NCBI GenBank assembly: GCA_009809945.1
Contig: WTPW01000851.1
Coordinates: 137,138-201,137 of the forward strand
Source of the DNA: Gigaspora margarita
Lineage: Eukaryota > Glomeromycota > Glomeromycetes > Diversisporales > Gigasporaceae
Length of the DNA: 64,000 nt
Direction: 5' to 3'
Below the pieces are notes generated by a model, which was not told the DNA's origin, did no database searches, and saw nothing but the letters and a program-made list of their open reading frames with translations. Positions 10,853 to 20,928 of this stretch are shown piece by piece. How positions within the stretch are numbered: the first letter of the stretch is position 1; each line of letters opens with the position of its first letter. Both the position numbers and the translations under genes were made by a program.

Positions 10853-11324
10853 CTTGGAGTAATGTTCAGTACGAAATGAAGCATTATTACATCCTGCTCG
10901 ATGATCTTTATATTCATTTTCTAATATATTTTTTAATTCTGACTCAACTTGGATCCAACCAACAAAAACGAATATTTTTTGATTATAATGGTGTTTTGAC
11001 ATTTTACCAAACTGGAAAATTCTGTCTCTAGTGGCATCGATATAATTTTTTTGTTTCTCTTCTAAATCAATTTATCCTTAAAAGTTATGAAAAAAATCTC
11101 ATGGTTAACGAATCAGAATTAAACGCAGAACTTGATAATTTCAAATTCCGTCGACCTTTGAATTATTTCGACTATGATCTAGCCCGCAAAGTACAAAGTT
11201 TTTAAACAAATTTATTGGTTTGATTCGTGATCATGCGTAATAATTTAGCCACTTTATCGAAGTTGTCACAAAATTTAACATCTATTATGTAGCGATTATG
11301 ATATTGATGTCTTCCCAGGTAGCA
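10853..11324 (-). pseudogene. Remnant of a host gene with a possible GIY-YIG/T5orf172-like domain
   Basis: Two coding-looking segments lie on the minus strand. The upstream one (about 11324-11202) reads YLGRHQYHNRYIIDVKFCDN followed by FDKVAKLLRMITN. The downstream one (about 11061-10853) contains NYIDATRDRIFQFGKMSKHH, FVFVGWIQVESELKNILENE and GCNNASFRTEHYSK. The acceptor GATTTAG before the second and a GTAAAG donor after it fit an exon. The order YLG...(K)...D...K...L, then W.QVE..LK..., then TEHY resembles T5orf172/MUG113 GIY-YIG domains, but this is a by-eye comparison. No start, no 3' end and several stops upstream: broken or partial. It stands beside the 12-exon gene and points the opposite way. 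Confidence 0.5.
11101..11205 (+). other. Short open frame opposite the GIY-YIG-like remnant
   Basis: The 34-codon frame begins MVNESELNAELDNFKFRRPL and ends in TAA. It lies in the putative intron of the minus-strand remnant. Its composition is protein-like (balanced charge, aromatic residues), not the Lys/Asn/Ile bias of random AT-rich frames. It could be a first exon of another lost gene. No further exon could be joined with confidence. Confidence 0.3.
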
Positions 11325-11703
11325 TACAACCAAAATGTGCCATTATCTTGTGTTTAAGCCTATATTCTGTTAGAATTTTGCATCCATTATTAACCTCGAA
11401 TCGAATGACTCTTTTTAGTTACATCATTGTGACTATCAAAATTTGTACAAAGTCTCTTTTGATCCCAGAATAATAAATCCTGATTCTTACGTCTGGCAGA
11501 TATTTTCAAAAACTATAGATTCAATGAAAATCTTCCTTACAGTATAATTGATAGTATGCACTAAACATGCACAACGGTGGTTGTGCAACTAGTAAATGGG
11601 CCCGCTACGTATTACGATTGATTTCTTATATATTCGTCTCTCATTTAGTATATACATCTAAAGTAATTTCAGAGGCTTAATTTTTATTATTAACACACTA
11701 AAA
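11325..11703. other. Unassigned DNA next to the gene remnant
   Basis: It may hold further decayed coding sequence of the minus-strand remnant (the stretch near 11400-11500 is less AT-rich), but stops break every frame. No transposon ends were seen. Confidence 0.35.
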
Positions 11704-11713
11704 AATACTCGTA

Positions 11714-12004
11714 ACGCCCCTAGCGTCACCATCCTAAAAAATTTCGCTACTAATTCGCCAACCAATCAGATTTTGAGATCAGGTGTAACGCGAAAAAACG
11801 CGAAAAATCAACCCAAACCAAAAAATCGTATAAATCAACATATTACCTATGAAACTGCTTACTGCGCACTAACAAAAAGTTTTCCTTATGAAATTTTGGT
11901 ATTAAATAAACTCTTTCTAACCTAATTTAATAGCAGACCCTAACCCTAATTTAATTGCGAAAAATTTATAGCGAAATTTTTTAGGTTGGTGACGCTAGGG
12001 TCTT
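11714..12004. mobile_element. 291-bp MITE with 10-bp target duplication
   Basis: The inverted ends are CCCTAGCGTCACCATCCTAA and TTAGGTTGGTGACGCTAGGG. The flanking 10-bp words AATACTCGTA (11704-11713 and 12005-12014) are identical. A 9-10 bp duplication suggests Mutator-like mobilisation. The interior contains ACCCTAACCCTAATTT and a CCAATCAGATTTTGAGATC block shared loosely with 4830-5110 and 14363-14622. Confidence 0.85.
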
Positions 12005-12014
12005 AATACTCGTA

Positions 12015-12780
12015 CATAATTGTGAAACGCAAATTTCCCGAATTTGCATTTTTACCCCTATTTGAGGTTACTTCTCGTATCACGAAATTGATCGCGTTTT
12101 ATAGAATATTCTCTCTTGCTCTTCAACTTATAGTGCTCTGGTAGAGATCTGGCAGAACTCAGGTACGAAACGAAGTACTTAACGAGGCTCGGTAAATTTA
12201 TATAATTTGTTAACAAAAATTATGTTAACATGGATTCTGAGACAAAGTTTGGTTATTTTTTGATCTTTTTAATTTTTTTTACTTCAGATTTTTTACCATT
12301 GACAGTTCGGAAGTCAGTCGGTCAATCGTTCGCAGCAATCGGTTTGAGTGACCAAGGTTTCGGTTACGTTAGGTCGAAAGAGGCGTGTTAGATTTGTCCG
12401 AGTGGTTAGACAGAGTTGCGGGTAGTTTAGACAAAACGCTCAAATTTGTACTAGCATTTAGTGAATGTAGTAGTTTATTATGTATCGGATAGATTGGTAT
12501 TATTTTAATAAAGACAATAACAAAACGTTTACAGTAGTATATATATATATGTTGTTTTATTAAAGCAAAGGTGGGAAGGTTAACTAACTCTCAAAGGGCA
12601 CGGCCTTTATTTATGATTATTCAGTTTCTATTTTTACATGCCAGAATTAGTGCTCATACCCGGATAACTCTTTACCTGAAAGGTTGTAACCTTTAACAAG
12701 TCATGCGCCTGCCTATGCGCTAGGAGCTTTTTTTCAGGCCTCATTCAAAAGATAAGTCAAAAAATGTGATAGTAATAATC
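12015..12780. other. GC-richer unassigned region
   Basis: The segment 12290-12560 is clearly less AT-rich than its surroundings, with CAGTCGGTCAATCGTTCGC-type sequence and an AATAAAG word near 12510. It could be an old LTR-like regulatory unit or a non-coding transcript. No paired ends, duplication or coding frame supports a specific call. A TGTCCGAGTGGTTA word near 12398 resembles a tRNA A box but has no B box or cloverleaf. Confidence 0.3.
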
Positions 12781-13599
12781 AGATTTTAATGATTGGTGAT
12801 ATTGTTTTTGGATGGTGAATTTTATGAACTATGTTTAATAGTAGAGAATAATTAAGCAATTTTCTTCTTGAAGTTATGGCTTCACAATTTAAGTATTGAA
12901 ACATTATTAATTGTAGATAATTAAATAAAGATGAATTAATTTGGAATAGTTGTTATATAACAGTCTTGTAAAATAGGCCAAAAATTAGATCAAATGTACA
13001 TTACATTAACCAATTATATTAAAAAATTATTTATACAAATGTTTATTTTAATTATTGTTACAAAATTTATAAGCTGACATGCTCTGTAACATGTAATAAC
13101 ATGGCTGAACGGGATTGTATTGAGAATTATAATGGTTTTTATAATGATTTGCTGCTAAAATTCTACTATAATACTTCCAATTATTTGATAATATATAGTA
13201 TATAGTAAGATTGAGTTGGTTTGTGTTAAGTTATCAGATTTTTATTGTAATTTACTATTAAAATTCATATGTGTTTAAAGTTAAGTTACTTGTACTAGAG
13301 CTACCATGATTTTTATCTATTATAGAACTTATTAGCTATAGTTGCAGATTGTAATATAGGCAAGTTAGTTTGGAATTATAGTAAGCTTATTTACTAATAA
13401 ACTTAACTTATTGTATATTATAGTAATACACAGCTATATTGGAATTATCAAATTCATATTGTGATTTGCAATATAAAATTTAATTATAGAGCTTATAATA
13501 TGTGATTAGATTTGAGTTGGATTATACTGGAATTATTATAATTTTTATTATTGTTTATTGTAAATATTTTTTTTTAAAGAACTTATTAAATATAGTGAT
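12781..13599. other. AT-rich intergenic DNA, nothing recognised
   Basis: No frame, RNA gene or paired inverted ends could be supported. Confidence 0.5.
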
Positions 13600-13747
13600 T
13601 AGAGATGGGCACTATGCGCATGACTGCATGCATGCAAGCAATTAATTCTGGCCAGCATAAATTTGGCCAAAACATGCATGCATGCATGCAAAAAATGCAT
13701 GCGCATGTGCATGCTAAAATGAAAATTTTGCATTTTGCCCATCTCTA
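13600..13747. mobile_element. 148-bp hAT MITE
   Basis: Starts TAGAGATGGGCA and ends TGCCCATCTCTA, with the 8-bp target duplication ATAGTGAT on both sides (13592-13599, 13748-13755). The TAGAG terminus and 8-bp duplication are those of hAT elements. The interior is dominated by alternating GCATGCATGC, an unusual purine-pyrimidine tract. The perfect duplication implies a fairly recent insertion. Confidence 0.9.
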
Positions 13748-13809
13748 ATAGTGATACATAGTAATAAGATTAAAATTGTTATTTTAGTTCTAAAGCAGAG
13801 CAGAAGATC

Positions 13810-14362
13810 TTAAGGGTAGGGTGAATATTGATCATTTGTTATATGATCTTACATGCTAAAAAAATTTATACAAAAATTGAAGATATGTTATTAGTAAAAG
13901 TTTTTAAAACTACAACCAAACTTGCTAAAATTTTATAGAGCATAGTTTAAAACCCTTTTTTTATAATAATAAAAATTTGAACTTATATTATTTTAAAAGC
14001 TTTATTTTAATATGTAATCAAATTTCATATATTGATTAAAATTTGCGAAGGTAGCACAAAAATAACAAATTATAATTGGTCAGATTACAATATTTATAAT
14101 TTGAATTGTTCAAATTAATATAGATAATATGATATCATAGGATTTGCTATATAATTACTATAAAAATAATATATGTTCTTTTTATTCTTAAGGCATACAA
14201 TAGAAAAAAAAAGAGTTTAAGTGAGTTCGAGAGGGCTCACTAATTAAAAGATTTTTAAATGTTCAAATTAGCATTGTATTAGGATTTAGAATATTTTAAA
14301 TTAAATTTAGTAGTATATAATATTTTTAAATTTAATTTTAGAATAAATCTATTTATTGCTAG
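13810..14362. other. AT-rich DNA with a remnant of the 18-kb composite element
   Basis: AGGGTGAATATTGATCATTT and the following TATATGATCT words resemble the left end of the insertion that begins at 18016. The right part is too diverged to delimit. No gene was seen. Confidence 0.35.
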
Positions 14363-14622
14363 TAGTAACAGTCACCAGATTGCAATTGACCAATCATATT
14401 ACGGGATCTGGTATAATGTTTGTGCAATATGAAAACAAAGAAAACATTAAAATTTTTCAAAAATTTATAATAGTACAAAATTTCTAAAAAATTCCTTGCA
14501 AAATTTTACTATATAATATACTCTAATCCAACTTTAACTCAACACTAACCCTGATAATAATGACAATTAACTTTAATGTTTGTTTTGATTCCATAACATG
14601 ATCTGAATCTGGCAATGTTACT
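14363..14622. mobile_element. 260-bp MITE (MULE-like, old)
   Basis: The ends GTAACAGTCACCAGATT and AATCTGGCAATGTTAC are imperfect inverted repeats. The flanks TTGCTAGTA and TGCTGGCAA may be a decayed 9-bp duplication. The interior ACCAATCATATTACGGGATC and ATTCCTTGCAAAATTTTACT blocks match 4830-5110. Confidence 0.55.
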
Positions 14623-15190
14623 GCTGGCAACAACTAGATTATTTCTTAATTTTAAACAGAAAAATTGATTCTATAAGATATAACATTTTATTCAGTATAA
14701 AGTTCTATATAATAAACTAATTGCATCATACTATACAAATTATTTTTATTAATAACAAAAGTAATATTATATTTTATTTTTTAATTTCTCAATTATCAAA
14801 TAATATAAATTGTTTTTCAATTGAAAATAATTTGAGTCAATTTATGAAATAATTATACTTTTATTAATATAGATAATAAAAAAACAAATTTATTTAGTTT
14901 TTTTGGTATTATATGTTTTTATCAATCTTTTTTTTATTTATTATACTTGAATTGATTTTTTTATTGCCATATATTATCTCTTATTTTTTAATACTTAATA
15001 TTTTAAAAAATTTAGCTTTATAAATTATGAATCTTTGATTGAATATTAGATATCTTTAGGATATATAAGAAAGGTTAAAGGGCAAAATTTACTATAATAA
15101 CTTATTTAAAAATTACTAATTTTATATAAGCATAATATAATACAAAATTGTATAACTTTAATTAACTTAAAAACTACAATATAAAAATTT
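14623..15190. other. AT-rich intergenic DNA, nothing recognised
   Basis: Long A/T runs only. No coding frame or transposon ends seen. Confidence 0.5.
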
Positions 15191-15473
15191 GCTGTCCTGC
15201 AAGTTGATAGCATAGTGGTTGCGCTCCCAGGATATTAACTATTTCAAGTAGAAGGTTGCCAGTTCAAGTTCTACGAATGGCAAAAAATTAACTACACATG
15301 ATCATGTGAAGGATGACTTGAATTAGGATGCTAGGACCATATTTGGACAGTTCAGCCACATCTTATAACAGTCCAGCCCATTGACGATAGGACCTGTGGA
15401 GTCAAAACTATAATGTGGTTAGGGCTTCATATAGGAGTCGAAGACGTCAGTGCTACTTCTTACGTATAAGCGG
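15191..15473 (+). mobile_element. SINE A, 5' part with tRNA-like head
   Basis: The RNA polymerase III-type head has a TGATAGCATAGTGGTTG A box and a GGTTGCCAGTTCAAGTTCT B box about 45 bases apart. The 283-bp part stops at a hAT element and resumes at 17235. A second copy of the same SINE (34805-39437, minus) has the uninterrupted equivalent of the junction (ATAAGTGGCAAAGC), which confirms that the two parts belong together. Confidence 0.8.
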
Positions 15474-17234
15474 TAGAGTTCAGAATGGGCTGGGTCGGGC
15501 CAGGTTTCTCCAAATTTAAGCCCAAGCCCAAAAAAATTTTTAAGCCCGAGCCCGGCCCAGTAAAAATTTATGAGTTTGGGCTGGGCCGGGTCACTTCAAA
15601 ACTATACCCGGCCCAACCTAACCCGACCGGGCTGGTGATTAAGTGGATGTCACCGGCACGCCCCTGTTGCCTTTATTTTTTTTAATAAGTATATAGATTC
15701 TTTCATATAACCAATCTCTCTATCTATGAATTGTTGTATACTAATGCCATGCCTTATTAAACGAATCGTATTAACTATTTTTACTTTACAGTTTATACGC
15801 ACCTACCATAAATTTTGGTGCAAGGTACCCCCCTTGAACGGTACCCCCTTGATTTGTACTGGGTATAAATCAAAGGCTGATTTACTAATAATAATTTTTT
15901 TTACTTTTGGGCTAATATACATTTACTAACCACCAGACTCATCCCGATTACACAACCACAAGATCGATTTAATATATAATAATAGTAAAATTAATTATAA
16001 TAACTTATAATTTTATTTTATTGATCCACTTATATTGCGCAACGAACATTTTGAACCATCGTTGCATAACCAAATTTCTAATACGAGACAATTAATAAAT
16101 CCTATCCTAACCCTAATCTTACCACTAACCCTGACCTTGACCATAACCCTATACTAATTTTCAGTCAAAACGCTAACCCTAACTACGATGCAACAACAAA
16201 ATCACAAGCACCAACGATACTAAAAGCCATAAAATCACAAGCATCAACAACACCGAAATTATGGCAAAATCGCAAGCATTAACGACCATAATGCCACAGC
16301 AAAATCACAAACACGACGTTATCGAAATTACAATCACCAATGATACCAAAAACTACAGCGAAATCACGAGTGAACTCACAAGCTCCAACAACATCAAAAT
16401 CACAACCACCCACGACAGAGAAAACTATAGCGAAATCAAGTAAAATCACGAACACCAACGATACTGAAAGCCACGGCAAAAATCACAAGTACCAACGTCA
16501 ATAAAACAATGGCAAAATCACAAAAGAAATCACAAACACCAACGACACTGAAAGCTTCAGCGAAATCACAAGTGAAATCACAAGCACCAATAACACTGAA
16601 AACTACAGCAAAATTATAAGCACCAAGGACACCGAAAACTACAGTGAAATCATAAGCACCAACAACACAGAAAACTACGATGAAAGCCACGAGAATCACA
16701 AGGACCCACACACACTAAAAGCTACAAACTCATATTAAGGTTTCATTGCCAACTCCTACGATGACTCCTGCGATGACTTTCAATGACGACAGATCCATTA
16801 ATGACGCCATAGCTATTGTCTAGAAAATAAATAGAGTATAAGCAAAAAAAAATCAATTATCATTTGATGATCGATGATTTATATTTATCCGTAAATTTGG
16901 GTGCAAGGTACCCAGTATTTTACATTCCATGTAACAACAAACCTTTATTTATACCCCGGGTATATTGTATGGCAGGGGTATATTACATGGGGTATCTTGT
17001 AAGGAGCTTTACAATAATTTTTTTACTGGCTTGCCATAGATCATTATAAATATTATAAGGGCCCGCGGGGGGCCCGCGGTCCCATTTCCAAAACCCAACC
17101 CAAGCCTGGTATTTAATAAACCCGGTCTAAACCTGACCCACTTTATAACGGGTCAAAATATTGGACCTGGCTTTGATCCAAACCCTGCCCAACCTGCAAA
17201 CCTGTGGGTTTAGCCCGGCCCATTCCGAACCCTA
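15474..17234. mobile_element. 1.76-kb non-autonomous hAT element inserted in SINE A
   Basis: The inverted ends are TAGAGTTCAGAATGGGC and GCCCATTCCGAACCCTA. The 8-bp target duplication ATAAGCGG (15466-15473, 17235-17242) is perfect. Subterminal GGCCCGAGCCCGGCCC-like repeats at both ends are typical transposase-binding clusters of hAT elements. No transposase gene is present. The interior holds two direct copies of a GGTGCAAGGTACCC word (near 15815 and 16900) and a minisatellite. Open frames inside it come from these repeats. Confidence 0.85.
16190..16735. repeat. Degenerate minisatellite, 34-48 bp units
   Basis: About 13 imperfect units follow the pattern AAATCACAAGCACCAACGAC then ACTGAAAACTACAGCG. 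Length variation between units is in steps that often keep a reading frame, so the minus strand stays open over two overlapping stretches (16279-16479 and 16436-16711) giving repeats like VGACDFAVVFSV. I regard this as repeat-driven rather than a gene. Confidence 0.8.
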
Positions 17235-17550
17235 ATAAGCGGTGAAGCAAGGACTGGGCTAGATGGCTATAGGCGGAACTGAAACACTGTGGGAAACAGG
17301 AACCTGGGATGTCAATTGACAGATGCACCCCATCCGACTTGGACCTGCTAGGGCTGGCTGTGCGATCCAGCGATCAAATGCACCTTAAATGGAACACTAT
17401 ATAGTGTATACAATTTGTTGGGTTGGATGGTTAGTGGTAGTGGTTTAAGGAATATGCCCTTACCACAGAGTTGGTTCGGATACGGCCTGACCACAAGTGG
17501 AAGCCTCGGTAACTGTGCCCCATTAACGTAAAAACATTTGGTCTGACAGT
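17235..17550 (+). mobile_element. SINE A, 3' part
   Basis: It continues SINE A after the hAT element (GAAGCAAGGACTGGGCTAGA...). It includes CTAGGGCTGGCTGTGC and the 3' module GGTTAGTGGTAGTGGTTTAA...GTGGAAGCCTCGGTAACTG. The same order of blocks is found at 34805-35177 and 60285-60536 on the minus strand, so the whole SINE is roughly 590 bp. A TA microsatellite follows near 17590. Confidence 0.75.
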
Positions 17551-17942
17551 TGGTGGTTGTATATCATTAGAAGTAAGAACAAAGTGAAAAAAATATATAT
17601 ATATATATAAATTTGCAAACTGTTTTTATTTAAAAGCTTTAGATTTAAATAATAATTGGTACAATTTTTAGCTTTATATCTTGTTTATTTAGCTTAATAT
17701 AAAATTTCAAAAAGTGTTTATAATAATATAATAAACTACTATATAAGTTTTAAATAATATAATAATATAATATCTTTTTTATATTTGTAGTTTTTCATAA
17801 AAGTTTTAGTATAAAGAGTAAAAATAAAATAAAATAGCAATTTATTGATCTCAAAAATAAGATTCTATGACAATGCTATTTGAACAATCTCTTTGAATAT
17901 TTGATTAATTAAAATTTAAATAAAAAAATATAGTAAATATAT
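17551..17942. other. AT-rich spacer, nothing recognised
   Basis: Contains a (TA)n run near 17592-17608 and otherwise no supported feature. Confidence 0.5.
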
Positions 17943-18015
17943 TGTGTTTCAGATTAAAACTTGCGTCAGATTGAATCTGATGCATGTTAGATAATTATCA
18001 ATTAACTAGCATTAA

Positions 18016-20262
18016 GAGTAGATGAATATAGATCATTTTTCATATGATCTACGTAGTATATTAGATTTTTATATAGTAAATAAAAAAAGCTTCTGATAAA
18101 TCTTTTTAATATCTTGACCAATTTGTATAAAATTTAGTTTTAAATAGTTTGTATATAATAATAAAGTTGTGCAATATCCATTGCTTTAAAAAATCAACTT
18201 TATATATAATTTAATTTTTGTAGAATATTATATAATTTTTGTAGATTACACAAAGGACTGCTTAATTCTGATTGGTCAAATCACATGATGTTTACATGTA
18301 AATCATATGATATCTATAAATTGGTTATACAAAATTGATCTACAATCAACATCAGCAAAATAAATATACGAAATCTTTTGAAAGAAATTGCATGCCGAAA
18401 TCTTTCGAAAGAATTGCGATCGACGTGAAATATTTCGATTATTTCAAAATATTTCGAAATCAAAATTATTTCGAAAGATTTCGAAAGAAATTTTAAAATA
18501 TTTCGAAATGTATTGCGAAATATTGCGAAATAGGGCAAATAAAAACAATGCAACCCATATCTAATTATCCCTTTCGGGGTCGCAGGAGGTAATATTTTGT
18601 ATATTATTGCATTATTTCGCAATATTTCGCAAAATTTCAAAAATTTTTTTAAAAAATAAATAAACGATATACATATTCACATAATCACGCTTTTGCAAAT
18701 TTTTGAATGTTTTCACAGGTTTTCGTATTGTTTCGCAATTTAATATAAAATTTTATATTTTTTATTTATTATTATACATTATATATTTTAAAGTTATTTT
18801 AAATTAAATATACATTTTTATTCAATATTACATATTTTATTATACATATATTATACAAAAAAAAAAAANNNNNNNNNNNNNNNNNNNNNNNNNNNNNNNN
18901 NNNNNNNNNNNNNNNNNNNNNNNNNNNNNNNNNNNNNNNNNNNNNNNNNNNNNNNNNNNNNNNNNNNNNNNNNNNNNNNNNNNNNNNNNNNNNNNNNNNN
19001 NNNNNNNNNNNNNNNNNNNNNNNNNNNNNNNNNNNNNNNNNNNNNNNNNNNNNNNNNNNNNNNNNNNNNNNNNNNNNNNNNNNNNNNNNNTTTAGTTTGT
19101 TCTTGCAAAGTGCCGAAAAAGTTAGAGTTGGTGTTCTTAAAGTTGGTGTCTTGTAAAGTGCCGAAAAAGTCATTTTCTTGCAAAGTGCCAAAGAAGTCAG
19201 GAATATAAAATAAAAATTAAAAAATAAGTAAAAAAATGAAAAAAAACAAACGAAAAAACAAAATATAAGCAAACTGAATAAAAAAAAATAAAAGAAGCCC
19301 CAAATCTCCATTTCTCTGAAAATTCAGAAATTGCCAAAAGCCAGGTTAATGTTCGCAGAATGCCAAAAAAGTCCAGGTTGGTTTTCTTGCAAAGTACCAG
19401 GAAGTAAGAGTTGTATTCTCACAAAGTGCTGGAATAAAATAAATTAATAAAAAAAAATATAAAAAAAAAACAAAAACAAAAGGTGTCAAATAAAAAAATA
19501 AATGTAGCGAAACTTTGCGAAAACTTGCGAAAACTTGCACCTAACTAAATCATTTCTCTAAAGTCCCATTCTTGAAAATTTCGAAATTGCTAGAGAAATT
19601 AGTTGTTCATTCTTGTAGCATGTCAAAATTCTGAGTTGGCTTGCAAAGTCGATTTGGTGTTTTCGCAATGTGCCGAAAAGTTTTTGGTTTTCTTGCAAAG
19701 GGTTTGTAAAGTGTGAAAAAAATTAAAAAATAAATAAATAAAAAAAAAAAAGAAATCAAAATGAAAACAAAAAACAAAACGAAACTAAAAACAATGTAAA
19801 ACAAAGCGAAAGAAAAAAAAACAATGTAAAACTGTATAGAAGATCTAATTTATAAACAAAGATCTGATTTGATCTTGTAATACAGAATTTGTAGATTAAT
19901 TTCAATACATCATACAACATTTCGAAGTATTTTGAAAATAGTCCAATGCGTCCTGGGCATGACCCAGATTACAGATCTACTGATCCAGCCTATCCAGCCA
20001 GTTCTAAAATATTTCGAATTATTTTGATTACAAAATATTTCGAAAAATATTTTGAATCTACTTCGAAATATTTTGAAACTATTTTCAAAATATTTTGAAA
20101 CCTGAAATCTTTTGAAATATACTTTGAAATATTTCGAAATATATTGCGATATGCGAAATCTTTCAAAAGATTTTGCAGTAACGCAAGATCTTTCAAAAGA
20201 TTTCAGTATATAAATTTGCTGATGAATTTTATATAAAATTGAAAATTTGTACATTCTACTAT
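18016..20262. mobile_element. Composite insertion containing a 1.9-kb long-TIR element
   Basis: The core, about 18349-20230, has inverted ends ATCAGCAAAATAAATATAC and GTATATAAATTTGCTGAT. These continue into long arms rich in TTTCGAAATATTTCGAAA. Between the arms, about a dozen copies of TTCTTGCAAAGTGCCGAAAA alternate with A-rich spacers (19095-19720). A homologous copy stands at 57527-59640. The only open frames are in the A/T-rich spacers and look accidental. The left 330 bases of the insertion (18016-18348) may be a further element. The transposon class is not recognised: there is no clear duplication of the core's flanks. Confidence 0.65.
18869..19090. other. Assembly gap (222 N)
   Basis: A run of Ns follows a poly(A) tract inside the long-TIR element. 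Comparison with the second copy suggests that the missing part is the AT-rich region next to the GCAAAGTGCC array. Confidence 0.98.
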
Positions 20263-20418
20263 TAAATAATTGGTAACAACTGGCCTAAACTAACTACTAA
20301 CTTTTACCCTAACCCCAATTTAATTTGGAACAGGTATCAATCTGATGCAAGGATCAATCTGAGTCACAACATATATATATATATTTTTTTAACTCTTTGA
20401 CAGTCTCATCAGTACTTT

Positions 20419-20928
20419 ATTAATTGATAGTCTGCCAGTTAATCATAGATCGATCATAGTGTAACATAATACAAATCATATATGAAAATCATTATAGACG
20501 AATATGGTATGCATACATATAAAAGTTTTTTTACTAAGTTAATGATATATGCCCACTAATTGAAAGTTGTAGAGCTTGTCAAGGCACATCTAACAGTGGT
20601 TAGATCATTCAAATCAGCCAAGTGAATAGTGAGATATTGTTGAAAAATAATTGGATGACTATATAAAATCTCTATATAAACAATAAAGATTTTATATAGT
20701 CATCCAATCATTTTTCAATGATATCTTGCCATCCACTAGGCCGATTTGGATGAACTAACCACCGTTAGATGTGCCTCGACGAGCTCTACAACTTTCAATT
20801 AGTGGACATATAACATTAACTTAGTAAAAAACTTTTATATGTATGCATGGTACATTCTATCTATAGTAATTTTTATATGTAATTTGCGTATAATAGATTT
20901 TTGATTAACTGGCAAACTATCAATTAAA
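20419..20928. mobile_element. 510-bp fold-back element
   Basis: The left end TTAATTGATAGTCTGCCAGT pairs with the right end ACTGGCAAACTATCAATTAA. Arms pair inward to a centre near 20670 in a TAAAATCTCTATATA / TATAGTCATCC stem. Interior GAGCTTGTCAAGGCACATC recurs as a fragment inside the MITE at 38698-38994. Confidence 0.8.

Larger units (their letters stand above)
17943..20369. mobile_element. TA-flanked MITE split by a 2.2-kb insertion
   Basis: The left half (17943-18015) and right half (20263-20369) match the intact 186-bp element at 60809-60994 end to end. The left half has CTTGCGTCAGATTGAATCTG; the right half ends CAATCTGAGTCACAAC before a TATATATA tract. The break falls within GCATTAA / ATTAAATAATTGG, so ATTAA is a probable target duplication of the insertion. 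Confidence 0.7.

Noticed and set aside
12390-12430. tRNA-like word TGTCCGAGTGGTTA
   Set aside because: No B box, anticodon arm or acceptor stem can be formed nearby.
15197-15290. Possible true tRNA gene
   Set aside because: A and B boxes are present, but the 5' and 3' ends do not pair and the sequence continues into a repeated body; it is a SINE head. The same holds for 39.4, 43.4, 54.4 and 61.4 kb.
16260-16711. Repeat protein encoded in the hAT interior
   Set aside because: Both strands are open in overlapping stretches and the units vary like a minisatellite; no start or domain was seen.
18799-19311. 170-codon frame across the N gap
   Set aside because: Most residues are X from the gap and the rest is Phe/Leu-rich sequence from A/T tracts of the long-TIR element.
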